DNA from: Agrobacterium cucumeris
GTDB taxonomy: Bacteria; Pseudomonadota; Alphaproteobacteria; Rhizobiales; Rhizobiaceae
Direction: 5' to 3'
Assembly: GCF_030036535.1 (NCBI RefSeq)
Contig: NZ_CP080387.1
Location: 1,302,001 to 1,366,000 of the forward strand
DNA: 64,000 bases
Shown in pieces: positions 56,903-64,000 of this stretch. The position numbers and the translations under genes are program-made. Numbering within the stretch: position 1 is the first letter of the stretch; each line of letters begins with the position of its first letter. The notes under the pieces were generated by a model. It was not told the origin of the DNA and ran no database searches. It saw only the letters and a list, made by a program, of their open reading frames with translations.

Positions 56903-57213
56903 TGATCCATATCCTTCAGCAGCAGCTTCAGAGCTTCGATACGCTGTGGCCAATAGGCGCGGTATTTGCCAAGCCACGTCGCAATGCGCGTCAACCCGTC
57001 CGGATCGACCTCGTAATTGACGAAACGGCCCTGTCGCCGTTCCACCACAAGCCCGGCCCCCCGCAGCACCGAAAGATGCTGCGACATGGCCGGCTGGCTG
57101 ATGTCGATGCCTTCGCGCAGCGCGGAAGCATTCATGGCGCCATCCGCCAGCTTTTCAAAAATGGCACGGCGCGTGGGGTCCGCCAGCGCCCGGAAAATAT
57201 CATTCTCAGTCAT
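56899..57213 (-). CDS. ArsR family transcriptional regulator
   Basis: A 104-residue winged-helix repressor. The pattern DIFRALADPTRRAIFEKLAD, then SQPAMSQHLSVLRGAGLVVERRQGRFVNYEV (given here in parts), is typical of ArsR/SmtB proteins. The metal-binding Cys box ELCVCDL is absent, so it is not an arsenic sensor. A 4-bp overlap with the SRPBCC gene and a palindrome just upstream suggest an autoregulated two-gene unit. ATG at 57213 is used; the frame continues upstream for three codons. Confidence 0.92.
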   Translation of the reverse strand: MTENDIFRALADPTRRAIFEKLADGAMNASALREGIDISQPAMSQHLSVLRGAGLVVERRQGRFVNYEVDPDGLTRIATWLGKYRAYWPQRIEALKLLLKDMDQ

Positions 57214-57220
57214 GACCAAC

Positions 57221-57240
57221 ACATAAGCACGTACTTATGT
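57221..57240. promoter_or_regulatory. Operator-like palindrome upstream of arsR-type gene
   Basis: ACATAAGCAC and GTACTTATGT form a 20-bp near-perfect palindrome (9 of 10 pairs), starting 8 bp before the ArsR ATG. Its position overlapping the expected promoter or leader fits autorepression by the ArsR protein. Confidence 0.75.
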
Positions 57241-57369
57241 GATTCGCAAGCCTCGCCCGTTCACGAGCACCATATTTTTCGTCCCCGCATTACCCTGGCA
57301 GTGAACGCTTTACCCCCTCGCGCGTTTGCATCGCGCCTGATATCTTCGGGCCGGGAGCGATAAAAACAA

Positions 57370-58926
57370 GTGACTGCATTTACGGCCTTCATCATCATTC
57401 TTCTCATCCTCATTGGGCCGAGCCTGTTTGTCGTCATCGGTAAACAGCGGGAAAAGGCCATTCCCAAACGCCCCTCCACCGCCCTTCCCGTTGACGAAGA
57501 TGAAACGGCGCTGGACCGCCACTGGCAGTCGATCAGGAACGGCTGGAACGAGAAGAATGCGCTTTGCCTGCTGCATTCCAATCTCGATGCCTTTGCCGTG
57601 CGTGTGGCCGCGACACGCGCCGCCGGGCGCAGCCTCGACCTTATGTATTACATGTGGAATGCCGACCTGACCGGACGATTGATGATGCGCGAAGTCATCA
57701 CCGCCGCCGATCGCGGCGTGCGCGTGCGCCTGCTTCTCGATGACCTCGGCGTCTCCATGTCCGACCGTATCTTCCACGCCATCGACAGCCATCCCAATAT
57801 CGAACTCAGGCTGTTCAATCCCACAAGGGCACGGGAAAACATCCTGCATCGCAGCCTCGAACTGGTGCTGCGCTTTCGAAGCGTCAACCGGCGTATGCAC
57901 AACAAGGCATGGATTGCCGACGGGCGGGCAGTGATCGTCGGTGGTCGCAATATCGGTGACGCCTATTTCGATGCCGCCGAACGGGCGAATTTCCACGATT
58001 TCGACATTCTCGGTTTCGGCAGGATCGTTGGCGACGCCACCGAAATATTCGACGATTACTGGAACAGCGCCGTTTCCGTGCCGGTACGCTCGTTGCTGGC
58101 ACGCAGACCGAACAAGCTTGCCAAATTGCGGCGCGAACTGGATGCTCTGCCGCAAAGTGAAGCCGCCAGACCCTATCTCGAGCGTGTCGAGAGCCAGTAC
58201 GGCCGCGATCATTTCCTGATGTCGGATCGCCTGCACTGGGTCGATACCGCAGATGTGCTGGCCGATCCGCCGGAGAAAGCAGCCGGGAAACGCCGCAAGG
58301 GCCATAATTTCCTGATGGAGAGCCTGCTGCCGCTGATGCAGGCAGCAGGCGAGAGCCTGCACATCACCTCCCCTTATTTCATTCCCGGCAAACAGGGCGT
58401 GGAGATCTTCCTCGATCTTGCAGAACGCGGCGTGTCTCTCGCCATCCTCACCAATTCCCTGGCCGCAACCGATGTCGCCGCCGTTCACGCCGGTTATGCC
58501 CGTTATCGAAAGCCGCTTTTATTGGGTGGGGTGCGCCTGCATGAATTGCGCTCGCAGGCCGACCAGGGCAGCTTCACCCTGCGCGGTTCGGGACAGGCGA
58601 GCCTGCACACCAAGGCCTTCACCCGCGACGGCAAGACCGGCTATATCGGCTCGCTCAATTTCGACCCGCGCTCCGCCTCGCTCAACACGGAAATGGGCGT
58701 TGTTTTCAATTCACCACCGCTGGTGGCCCGCATGGACGAAATATTCACCGAAGAAATCCGCCGCACGATGAGTTTCGAACTCGACGTCGATAATGGCAAA
58801 CGCATCGTCTGGATGACGGAAGAACAGGGCCAGCCGAAGACCTACCGGCGCGAACCGGACGCGGCCATCAGCCGGCGGATCATCGCCGGCATCATGCGTT
58901 TCCTGCCGCTTGAATCACAGCTTTGA
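57370..58926 (+). CDS. Phospholipase D-family (cardiolipin synthase-like) protein
   Basis: A 518-residue membrane-anchored enzyme. An N-terminal hydrophobic segment (FTAFIIILLILIGPSLFVVI, starting within the first residues) is followed by two HKD motifs: MHNKAWIADGRAVIVGGRN near residue 180, and LHTKAFTRDGKTGYIGSLN near residue 415. This is the layout of PLD-type phosphatidyltransferases such as cardiolipin synthase 2-like proteins. The start is GTG at 57370, preceded by GGGAG at slightly long spacing. The actual lipid substrate is not shown by the sequence. Confidence 0.87.
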   Translation: MTAFTAFIIILLILIGPSLFVVIGKQREKAIPKRPSTALPVDEDETALDRHWQSIRNGWNEKNALCLLHSNLDAFAVRVAATRAAGRSLDLMYYMWNADLTGRLMMREVITAADRGVRVRLLLDDLGVSMSDRIFHAIDSHPNIELRLFNPTRARENILHRSLELVLRFRSVNRRMHNKAWIADGRAVIVGGRNIGDAYFDAAERANFHDFDILGFGRIVGDATEIFDDYWNSAVSVPVRSLLARRPNKLAKLRRELDALPQSEAARPYLERVESQYGRDHFLMSDRLHWVDTADVLADPPEKAAGKRRKGHNFLMESLLPLMQAAGESLHITSPYFIPGKQGVEIFLDLAERGVSLAILTNSLAATDVAAVHAGYARYRKPLLLGGVRLHELRSQADQGSFTLRGSGQASLHTKAFTRDGKTGYIGSLNFDPRSASLNTEMGVVFNSPPLVARMDEIFTEEIRRTMSFELDVDNGKRIVWMTEEQGQPKTYRREPDAAISRRIIAGIMRFLPLESQL

Positions 58927-58942
58927 CGAAAGAAGGCCTCGC

Positions 58943-59776
58943 TCAGGCCGCCGGCCTCACCCCGGCCTTGGCCAGCTGTATCTGCACCAGCGTATCGAGG
59001 TTCTGGTTGACGCGACAATAAAATTCCTCGTCGATGAAGGGCCGCAGCATGAAATCATTGCCGCCCGCCTTCAGGAACCGCGCCGACAAAAGCCTGTTGG
59101 TGGAGGACGACACGCCGATGATGCGCAGCTCATGCGACCCGCGCACGGTGCGGATGCGCCGCGTCAGTTCGAAACCATCAATGTCGGGCATGTTGTAGTC
59201 TGTGACCACAAGGCCGATATCGGGATTGGCCTTGAGGATTTCCAGCGCCTTCGCACCGCTGTCGGCAAGGCTGACGCGGAAGTTATATCGCTTGAGGCGG
59301 CTCGACAGCAGCGCCCGCGCCGTCGGGCTGTCATCGACGATCAGCACATGATGGCGGTGGTTGGTGAGGAACCGGCAGACCGATTCCGTCAGCATGTCCA
59401 CGGCGAAAATATTGTCCTTCAGGATGTAATCGACCACATCCTTGGCTATCAGCGTCTCGCGCGTCGCCTCATGAAACGTGCTGGTAAAAACAATGGTCGG
59501 GATCGAAAGATCGATCAGATATTCCAGCGCCTCACCCTTTTCCGCCCCCGGCAGGTTGATGTTGGAAATCGCCAGCGTCACCGGTTCTGGAGAATGTTCG
59601 TAACAGGCCTGCAACTCCTCGAAAGAACGGCATACCTCCACGGAAACGCCCAGCATTTCCTTGAGCCGCATGCTCACCATCTGGGTGAACACATTGCTGT
59701 CTTCCGCCAGTAAAATGCGGTTGTTGGTAAAAGGCACGCCAGAATATTGCATGCCCGTAATGCCCAGGAAATTCAT
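58943..59776 (-). CDS. Response regulator with two receiver domains, first one degenerate
   Basis: A 277-residue protein of two CheY-like receivers and no output domain. The second receiver (residues 143-260) is intact: Asp148-Asp149, phospho-acceptor Asp193 in VVTDYNMPD, but Arg245 in place of the usual Lys (LRPF). In the first (residues 20-140) the acceptor is replaced by Asn72 (AISNINLPG). Such tandem receivers often act as phosphate sinks or adaptors. ATG at 59776 is used; an in-frame ATG at 59866 adds 30 residues. No histidine kinase is nearby. Confidence 0.85.
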   Translation of the reverse strand: MNFLGITGMQYSGVPFTNNRILLAEDSNVFTQMVSMRLKEMLGVSVEVCRSFEELQACYEHSPEPVTLAISNINLPGAEKGEALEYLIDLSIPTIVFTSTFHEATRETLIAKDVVDYILKDNIFAVDMLTESVCRFLTNHRHHVLIVDDSPTARALLSSRLKRYNFRVSLADSGAKALEILKANPDIGLVVTDYNMPDIDGFELTRRIRTVRGSHELRIIGVSSSTNRLLSARFLKAGGNDFMLRPFIDEEFYCRVNQNLDTLVQIQLAKAGVRPAA

Positions 59777-59891
59777 TCTGCCCCGATCCCCCATCGTATG
59801 TGAGGAAAACATATCAGGCGCATTTTTCAGAATGATTAATAGCACTTTTGCAGGAAAGGAATGCAAGCATATGCTTACCTAAACGGAAATA

Positions 59892-59908
59892 CGGCCCACA
59901 AGGGGCCG
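59892..59908 (-). terminator. Hairpin after the sarcosine dehydrogenase-like gene
   Basis: CGGCCC and GGGCCG form a 6-bp stem with a 5-base loop on the minus strand, 26 bases after the dehydrogenase stop, followed by ATTTCCGTTT. It is a plausible but weak terminator. Confidence 0.6.
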
Positions 59909-59934
59909 CATTCCAGCTTCGGGAGGGGATGGTC

Positions 59935-62448
59935 TCAGGCGCGCAGCAGCGCATTTTCCGTATCGAAGGGGCTCTCTTCCACCACCTCGGCATCGTAGAG
60001 CGTGCCGAGAATGCGGATCTTCAGCTTGGTGCCAACCGCCGCATATTCCGGCTTGAGCATGGCGAGCGCAATCGACTTGCCAAGACGCCAGCCGAAGCCG
60101 CCGCTGGTGACACGGCCGGCAAGATTGCCGTTCTCATCGGAGATCGCTTCCGAGCCGCGCGCATCGACATCCGTATTGCCCGACACGGTCAGCGTCGAAA
60201 ACACAGACTTCAGGCCGGCCTCCTTATAGGCCACCAGCGCATCGCGGCCGATGAAGGATTTTTCCGGACGCAGGAAGCGGTCGAGACCGGATTCATAGGC
60301 GTTATATTCCACCGAAAGCTCGCGGCCCATGTTGCGATAGGACTTTTCGAGCGACATGGACACCATGGCCCGGATGCCGAATGGCTTGATGCCGAATTCC
60401 GCGCCTGCCTCCATCAGCCGATCGAAGATATAATTCTGCATCTCGATCGGATGGTGCAGCTCCCAGCCCAGTTCGCCCACGAAGTTGACGCGCAGCGCAT
60501 GCGCCGTCGCCACGCCGACGGAAATCTGCTTTGCCGTCAGCCAGGGGAAATCCTTGTTCTCCAGGCTGGTGCGGGTCAGCTTCTTCAACAGATCGCGTGA
60601 CTTCGGGCCGGCAAGCACCAGCACGCCGTATTTCTGGGTGATCGGCTGCAGCACCACGGAACCATCGGTCGGCGCAAGGCGGCGCAGCACGTCATGATCG
60701 TGGGCCTCAAGACCGCCTGCCGAAACCATATAGAACCGGCCAGGCGCCCATTCATAAACGGTGAACTCCACCTTCACACCGCCATTCGGCGTCAGAAGAT
60801 GCGTCAGCGCAATGCGGCCGCGCTTCTTCGGCACGATATTGGCCAGAATACTGTCCAGCCACGCGCGCGCGCCGGGGCCGGAAACCTCCATCTTGGCGAA
60901 GGCCGACATATCAAGCACGCCGACATTGTTGGTGACGTTCTTCACCTCGTTGCCGACATGTTCGAAATAGTTCGAGCGGCGGAACGACCATTTTTCGACG
61001 ATGCGGCCATCTTCCAGCGGCGGCGCATGGTTATGGCTGGTGATGACATCGGCGCCGACGCCGAGCTCTTCTTCCTTGAGCGCATACCCTTCCGGCGCAT
61101 ACCAGTTGGCGCGCTCCCAGCCGTAGACGGAGCCGAACACGCCGCCGAGCTTTTTCAGACGGTCGTAAACCGGCGTCGTCTTCAAGGGACGGGCGGCGGA
61201 ACGCTCCTCATCAGGATAATGCATGGTGAAGACATTGGCATAGGCCTCCTCATTCTTGGCAATGAGGTAACCTTCCGTCGCGTGAGGCCCGAAACGGCGC
61301 GGATCGACGCCCATCAGATCAAGTGTCGGCTCGCCATCGACGATCCATTCGGCCAGCTGCCAGCCGGCACCGCCGGCAGCGGTGATGCCGAAGGAATGGC
61401 CTTCATTCAGCCAGAAATTCTTGAGGCCGGGTGCAGGACCGACGATCGGATTGCCGTCGGGCGTATAGGCGATCGCGCCATTATAAACCTTCTTGATGCC
61501 GACTTCGCCGAAGGCCGGAACGCGCACCATCGCCGTTTCGATATGCGGCATCAGGCGGTCCAGTTCTTCCTGGAACAGCTCATATTCGCTGTCATCAGAA
61601 GGACCATCGACATAACAGACCGGCGCGCCGACTTCATAAGGACCGAGAATCAGGCCGCCGGCCTCCTCGCGCATGTACCAGGCCGAGTCCGATTCACGCA
61701 GAACGCCCATTTCCGGCAGGCCCTGACGGCGGCGTTCCTGAATGGCCGGATGCGGCTCTGTGACGATATATTGATGCTCGACCGGAATGACCGGAATATC
61801 GATACCGACCATCTCGCCGGTCTTGCGGGCAAACGAGCCGGTGCAGGACACGATATGCTCGGCGATGATCTCGCCCTTATCCGTCGTCACCTTCCAGTGA
61901 CCGTCTTCCGTCTGCTCGATGGCGGTGACGGTGGTATTGCGATAGATCGTCGCTCCACGGTCACGCGCACCCTTGGCCAGCGCCTGCGTGAGGTCTGCCG
62001 GCTGGATATAACCATCATCGGGATGCTGGATGGCGCCGAGCAGCCCGTCGGTCTCGCAGAGCGGCCAGATTTCCTTCACCTGCTCCGGCGTCAGCATGTT
62101 GACGCGCACGCCGATCGTCTCGGCAATGCCGGCATAATACATATATTCGTCCCAGCGATCCTTGGTGCGGGCGAGACGGATGTTCGAGACCTTGGAAAAG
62201 CCGACATTCATGCCGGTCTCTTCCTGCAGCTCCTCATAAAACTTCACGGAATATTTGTGGATCTGCCCCACCGAATAGCTCATGTTGAACAACGGCAGAA
62301 GGCCGGCCGCATGCCAGGTGGAGCCCGAGGTCAGCTCCTTGCGCTCGATGAGCACGCTGTCGCTCCAGCCCTTTTTGGCAAGATGATAAAGCGTCGAGAC
62401 GCCGACCACGCCGCCACCGATCACCACCGCCCGTGCATGTGTCTTCAT
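59935..62448 (-). CDS. Sarcosine/dimethylglycine dehydrogenase-like flavoprotein
   Basis: An 837-residue cytoplasmic flavoenzyme. The N-terminal FAD domain has VIGGGVVGVSTLYHLAKKG and TWHAAGL, in which His46 is positioned like the covalent FAD ligand of the family. From about residue 430 a GcvT-like tetrahydrofolate-binding domain follows (VLDMSAFAKMEVSGPGARAWL, GLDRFLRPEKSFIGRDAL). Enzymes of this form demethylate sarcosine or dimethylglycine and pass the one-carbon unit to tetrahydrofolate. AGGGG precedes the ATG. Substrate choice is uncertain, and no glycine-betaine gene is adjacent. Confidence 0.88.
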   Translation of the reverse strand: MKTHARAVVIGGGVVGVSTLYHLAKKGWSDSVLIERKELTSGSTWHAAGLLPLFNMSYSVGQIHKYSVKFYEELQEETGMNVGFSKVSNIRLARTKDRWDEYMYYAGIAETIGVRVNMLTPEQVKEIWPLCETDGLLGAIQHPDDGYIQPADLTQALAKGARDRGATIYRNTTVTAIEQTEDGHWKVTTDKGEIIAEHIVSCTGSFARKTGEMVGIDIPVIPVEHQYIVTEPHPAIQERRRQGLPEMGVLRESDSAWYMREEAGGLILGPYEVGAPVCYVDGPSDDSEYELFQEELDRLMPHIETAMVRVPAFGEVGIKKVYNGAIAYTPDGNPIVGPAPGLKNFWLNEGHSFGITAAGGAGWQLAEWIVDGEPTLDLMGVDPRRFGPHATEGYLIAKNEEAYANVFTMHYPDEERSAARPLKTTPVYDRLKKLGGVFGSVYGWERANWYAPEGYALKEEELGVGADVITSHNHAPPLEDGRIVEKWSFRRSNYFEHVGNEVKNVTNNVGVLDMSAFAKMEVSGPGARAWLDSILANIVPKKRGRIALTHLLTPNGGVKVEFTVYEWAPGRFYMVSAGGLEAHDHDVLRRLAPTDGSVVLQPITQKYGVLVLAGPKSRDLLKKLTRTSLENKDFPWLTAKQISVGVATAHALRVNFVGELGWELHHPIEMQNYIFDRLMEAGAEFGIKPFGIRAMVSMSLEKSYRNMGRELSVEYNAYESGLDRFLRPEKSFIGRDALVAYKEAGLKSVFSTLTVSGNTDVDARGSEAISDENGNLAGRVTSGGFGWRLGKSIALAMLKPEYAAVGTKLKIRILGTLYDAEVVEESPFDTENALLRA

Positions 62449-62716
62449 TTACAGAACCCCTAAAAAGCGCCGGCATTGACTGTCGTGCTGCCAAATCGAT
62501 GAGGGGAATATGAAGCGCTCCGCTGCGGTTCAGCCGCCTGATTGCGACATGGCCATAGGGTGCTGCGACAGCCGCAAAAATGCCGTCGCCGGGGATAGGA
62601 TTGAGACCGCCGTCGCCTTTTGAAGACGACGGCGGCGAACATATCGGAAAATACCAACCGAGACAGATCAGGTGTCAGCCAATGACGGATTGAAGCTGAA
62701 GCACCGGATCAACCGG
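62449..62716. other. Intergenic region with a GC-rich inverted repeat
   Basis: A 268-bp space upstream of the dehydrogenase. CCGCCGTCG (62607-62615) and CGACGGCGG (62627-62635) form a perfect 9-bp stem with an 11-base loop. On the minus strand it follows the small Pro-rich protein gene and may be its terminator. I did not find a glycine riboswitch. Confidence 0.5.
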
Positions 62717-63031
62717 CTATCTGTTCTGCAGCTGCAATTGCAGCCCCCGGACATCCGGGCCATCCAGCTTCAAACCCTTGAGAACATCATTGCCGGGAAC
62801 GATGATCGAGTCCTTGAGGACAGGACCGCCTGGCAGATTGTGTATTCCGCCGCCCCCACCGGGCGGTGGCGGTGGCGGCGGATAGCCACTGCTGCCACAG
62901 GGCGGAATGCGATAGATGCAATCGCCAGTGAATTGCTCAAGTCCACCTGCGGCCACAGAAGGGCGAACGGCGTCCTGTGCACCTGCCAGAAACGGAAAAA
63001 ACATACCGAAAAGAAAAATGGCCCTTCTCAT
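62717..63031 (-). CDS. Small exported proline- and glycine-rich protein
   Basis: A 104-residue protein with a signal peptide (MRRAIFLFGMFFPFLAGA). The short mature domain (GDCIYRIPPCGSSG, two Cys) is followed by a Pro7-Gly5 low-complexity stretch and a C-terminal segment ending GLQLQLQNR. AGGAGG lies 6 bases before ATG at 63031, and that ATG overlaps the stop codon of the upstream gene (ATGA), so the two are translationally coupled. I do not recognise the family. The two Cys could form a disulfide in the periplasm. Confidence 0.72.
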   Translation of the reverse strand: MRRAIFLFGMFFPFLAGAQDAVRPSVAAGGLEQFTGDCIYRIPPCGSSGYPPPPPPPGGGGGIHNLPGGPVLKDSIIVPGNDVLKGLKLDGPDVRGLQLQLQNR

Positions 63032-64000
63032 TTCGCAACCTCCTGCGAAGATGCACAAATCTTGGCGCGGTCTTTCACGTCCTTGCCGGCGGCAGCTTTT
63101 GCCGCTGCGTCCAGCCATGCGGGCGTGCTGTTGCGCATACCGATGGAAACGCTGTTGAAGCCAATGACGAGCGGTCTCGCAAACTGGCTATCGGAAAAGA
63201 GGCCGGAACTGTTCGTGCTGCGAATGCTGTTGTCATTGCCGGCCATGTTTTCGGCCACCGGCTGCTGGCCCTGCGGGCCTGTGGTCGCGGCAACGGCCGC
63301 ACCATCGACAGTCTTCTGGACGTCGCCCTTGTTACCCCCCGCATCGAGGAAAGCGGCGCGTGCCCGGCCGTTGGTGACCTTCACCCCGCGTGTTAGAAAC
63401 GCCTGACGCACGACCAGCAGGCGGATGTCGTAAATATAGCGCGAACCACAATCTTCCGTCTCTGCGGTTCTCAAAATATCGCGACTGAGAATGTAGGAGA
63501 GTTTTTCGCGAAGGTAGTCATCGGCGCAATAGACCTTGGTGTCGCCATCATTGCAAAATCCCATCAGCGCATTTTGCGCGTGGAAGGGATTGATCGCATA
63601 GGTCTGCACATTCTGAAGCTCGATTTCCTCGATATCCGCCCGCGCACCACCGAAGGCGATATTGCGTAAAAGTCCTGCCATTCCTTCCTTGCGTTCTATC
63701 TTGATGACGGGAAACAGCGCGTCCTTCACCACCAGGCCGGACGTCGTCCCATCAACAGCAACCTCGGTACGCGGTTGAGCAATCAAGAGAGACTTTTTAT
63801 CCTCCGACCAGGTGCTGTCGCCGAAATAAGGCGCCTCCGACTTGACCCCCAGATATCCCCGCAAATTCGGTATCTGGGTAATCTTGACGTAGCGGCCGAT
63901 GAAGGATTCGCTTTCGAGATCCGTGGGCAAAGACTTGAACTTGTGGCCTGAATCCACGACCTCGGCGATAATGTCTCCGACATAGATATCCTCCTGCGGA
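63028..64000 (-). CDS. Unknown protein, N-terminus outside the window
   Basis: An open frame of at least 324 codons with no stop to the right edge; an in-frame GTG at 63957 is not a convincing start because the frame continues with VGDIIAEVV. The visible part lacks transmembrane helices. It contains FIGRYVKITQIPNLRGYLGV, FCNDGDTKVYCADDYLREKL (Cys-rich), DCGSRYIYDIRLLVV and a C-terminal Lys-Cys tail (DRAKICASSQEVAK). It ends in a 4-bp overlap with the small exported protein. Function unknown; being coupled to a secreted protein, it may itself be exported. Confidence 0.65.
   Translation of the reverse strand, partial: PQEDIYVGDIIAEVVDSGHKFKSLPTDLESESFIGRYVKITQIPNLRGYLGVKSEAPYFGDSTWSEDKKSLLIAQPRTEVAVDGTTSGLVVKDALFPVIKIERKEGMAGLLRNIAFGGARADIEEIELQNVQTYAINPFHAQNALMGFCNDGDTKVYCADDYLREKLSYILSRDILRTAETEDCGSRYIYDIRLLVVRQAFLTRGVKVTNGRARAAFLDAGGNKGDVQKTVDGAAVAATTGPQGQQPVAENMAGNDNSIRSTNSSGLFSDSQFARPLVIGFNSVSIGMRNSTPAWLDAAAKAAAGKDVKDRAKICASSQEVAK

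Noticed and set aside
60694..62463. A 589-codon plus-strand frame opposite the sarcosine dehydrogenase-like gene
   Set aside because: Antisense shadow; the minus-strand protein has clear FAD and GcvT motifs.
62449..62716. A glycine riboswitch upstream of the sarcosine dehydrogenase-like gene
   Set aside because: The tandem aptamer pattern was not visible; only a simple GC-rich hairpin was seen.

Overview
The window is GC-rich, densely coded alphaproteobacterial chromosome and fits Agrobacterium or a close Rhizobiaceae relative. The main evidence is the complete gene set for very-long-chain acyl modification of lipid A (acpXL to lpxXL), the aapJQMP general amino acid transporter, fnrN next to hemN, poly-hydroxyalkanoate synthase, and rhizobial-type intergenic hairpin repeats. 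Almost every gene is housekeeping or metabolic. I see no integrase, transposase, phage module or CRISPR array. Gene assignments rest on motifs read by eye, and no database search was run.

Region by region: 1-7.4 kb holds the tail of a formaldehyde dehydrogenase, a divergent TetR regulator/cytochrome P450 pair with two operator-like palindromes, a DUF3126 protein, cysE, an alpha/beta hydrolase, a zf-CHCC zinc protein, an FAD monooxygenase and metC. 7.8-12.1 kb is the aapJQMP operon. 12.4-13.1 kb carries two identical tRNA-Glu genes inside a 140-bp direct duplication that includes the promoter. 13.2-21.2 kb holds recJ, hom, an aminotransferase, a nucleoside hydrolase, a TSUP transporter and a PAS protein.

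21.4-27.1 kb is the minus-strand lipid A C28-acyl cluster: acpXL, fabZ-type dehydratase, two ketosynthase-like genes (one lacking the catalytic Cys and one His), a zinc alcohol dehydrogenase and the acyltransferase. It is followed by hemN and fnrN, divergently arranged around an FNR-type box. 29.5-35 kb carries a very short secreted peptide ORF, a complex palindromic repeat, a lipoprotein, phaC, sfsA, map and radC. 35-37.2 kb is an orphan TadE/TadG-like pair.

37.3-52.6 kb holds class II DAHP synthase, glutathione reductase, a DUF2059 protein, rpiA, gph, a small CHAT/caspase-like protein, an L,D-transpeptidase, fumC, a secreted esterase-like hydrolase, pyrG, secG, tpiA and another secreted hydrolase. 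52.8-64 kb holds parE, an epimerase, a ClpP paralogue, an autoregulated-looking ArsR/SRPBCC pair, a phospholipase-D-type enzyme, a double-receiver response regulator with a degenerate first receiver, a large sarcosine/dimethylglycine dehydrogenase-like enzyme, and two linked secreted or envelope proteins of unknown function at the right edge.

The most interesting items are the ketosynthase-like protein with Glu in place of the nucleophile, the stand-alone CHAT-like protein beside gph, the 35-residue secreted peptide ORF, the duplicated tRNA-Glu unit and the uncharacterised pair at the right edge.
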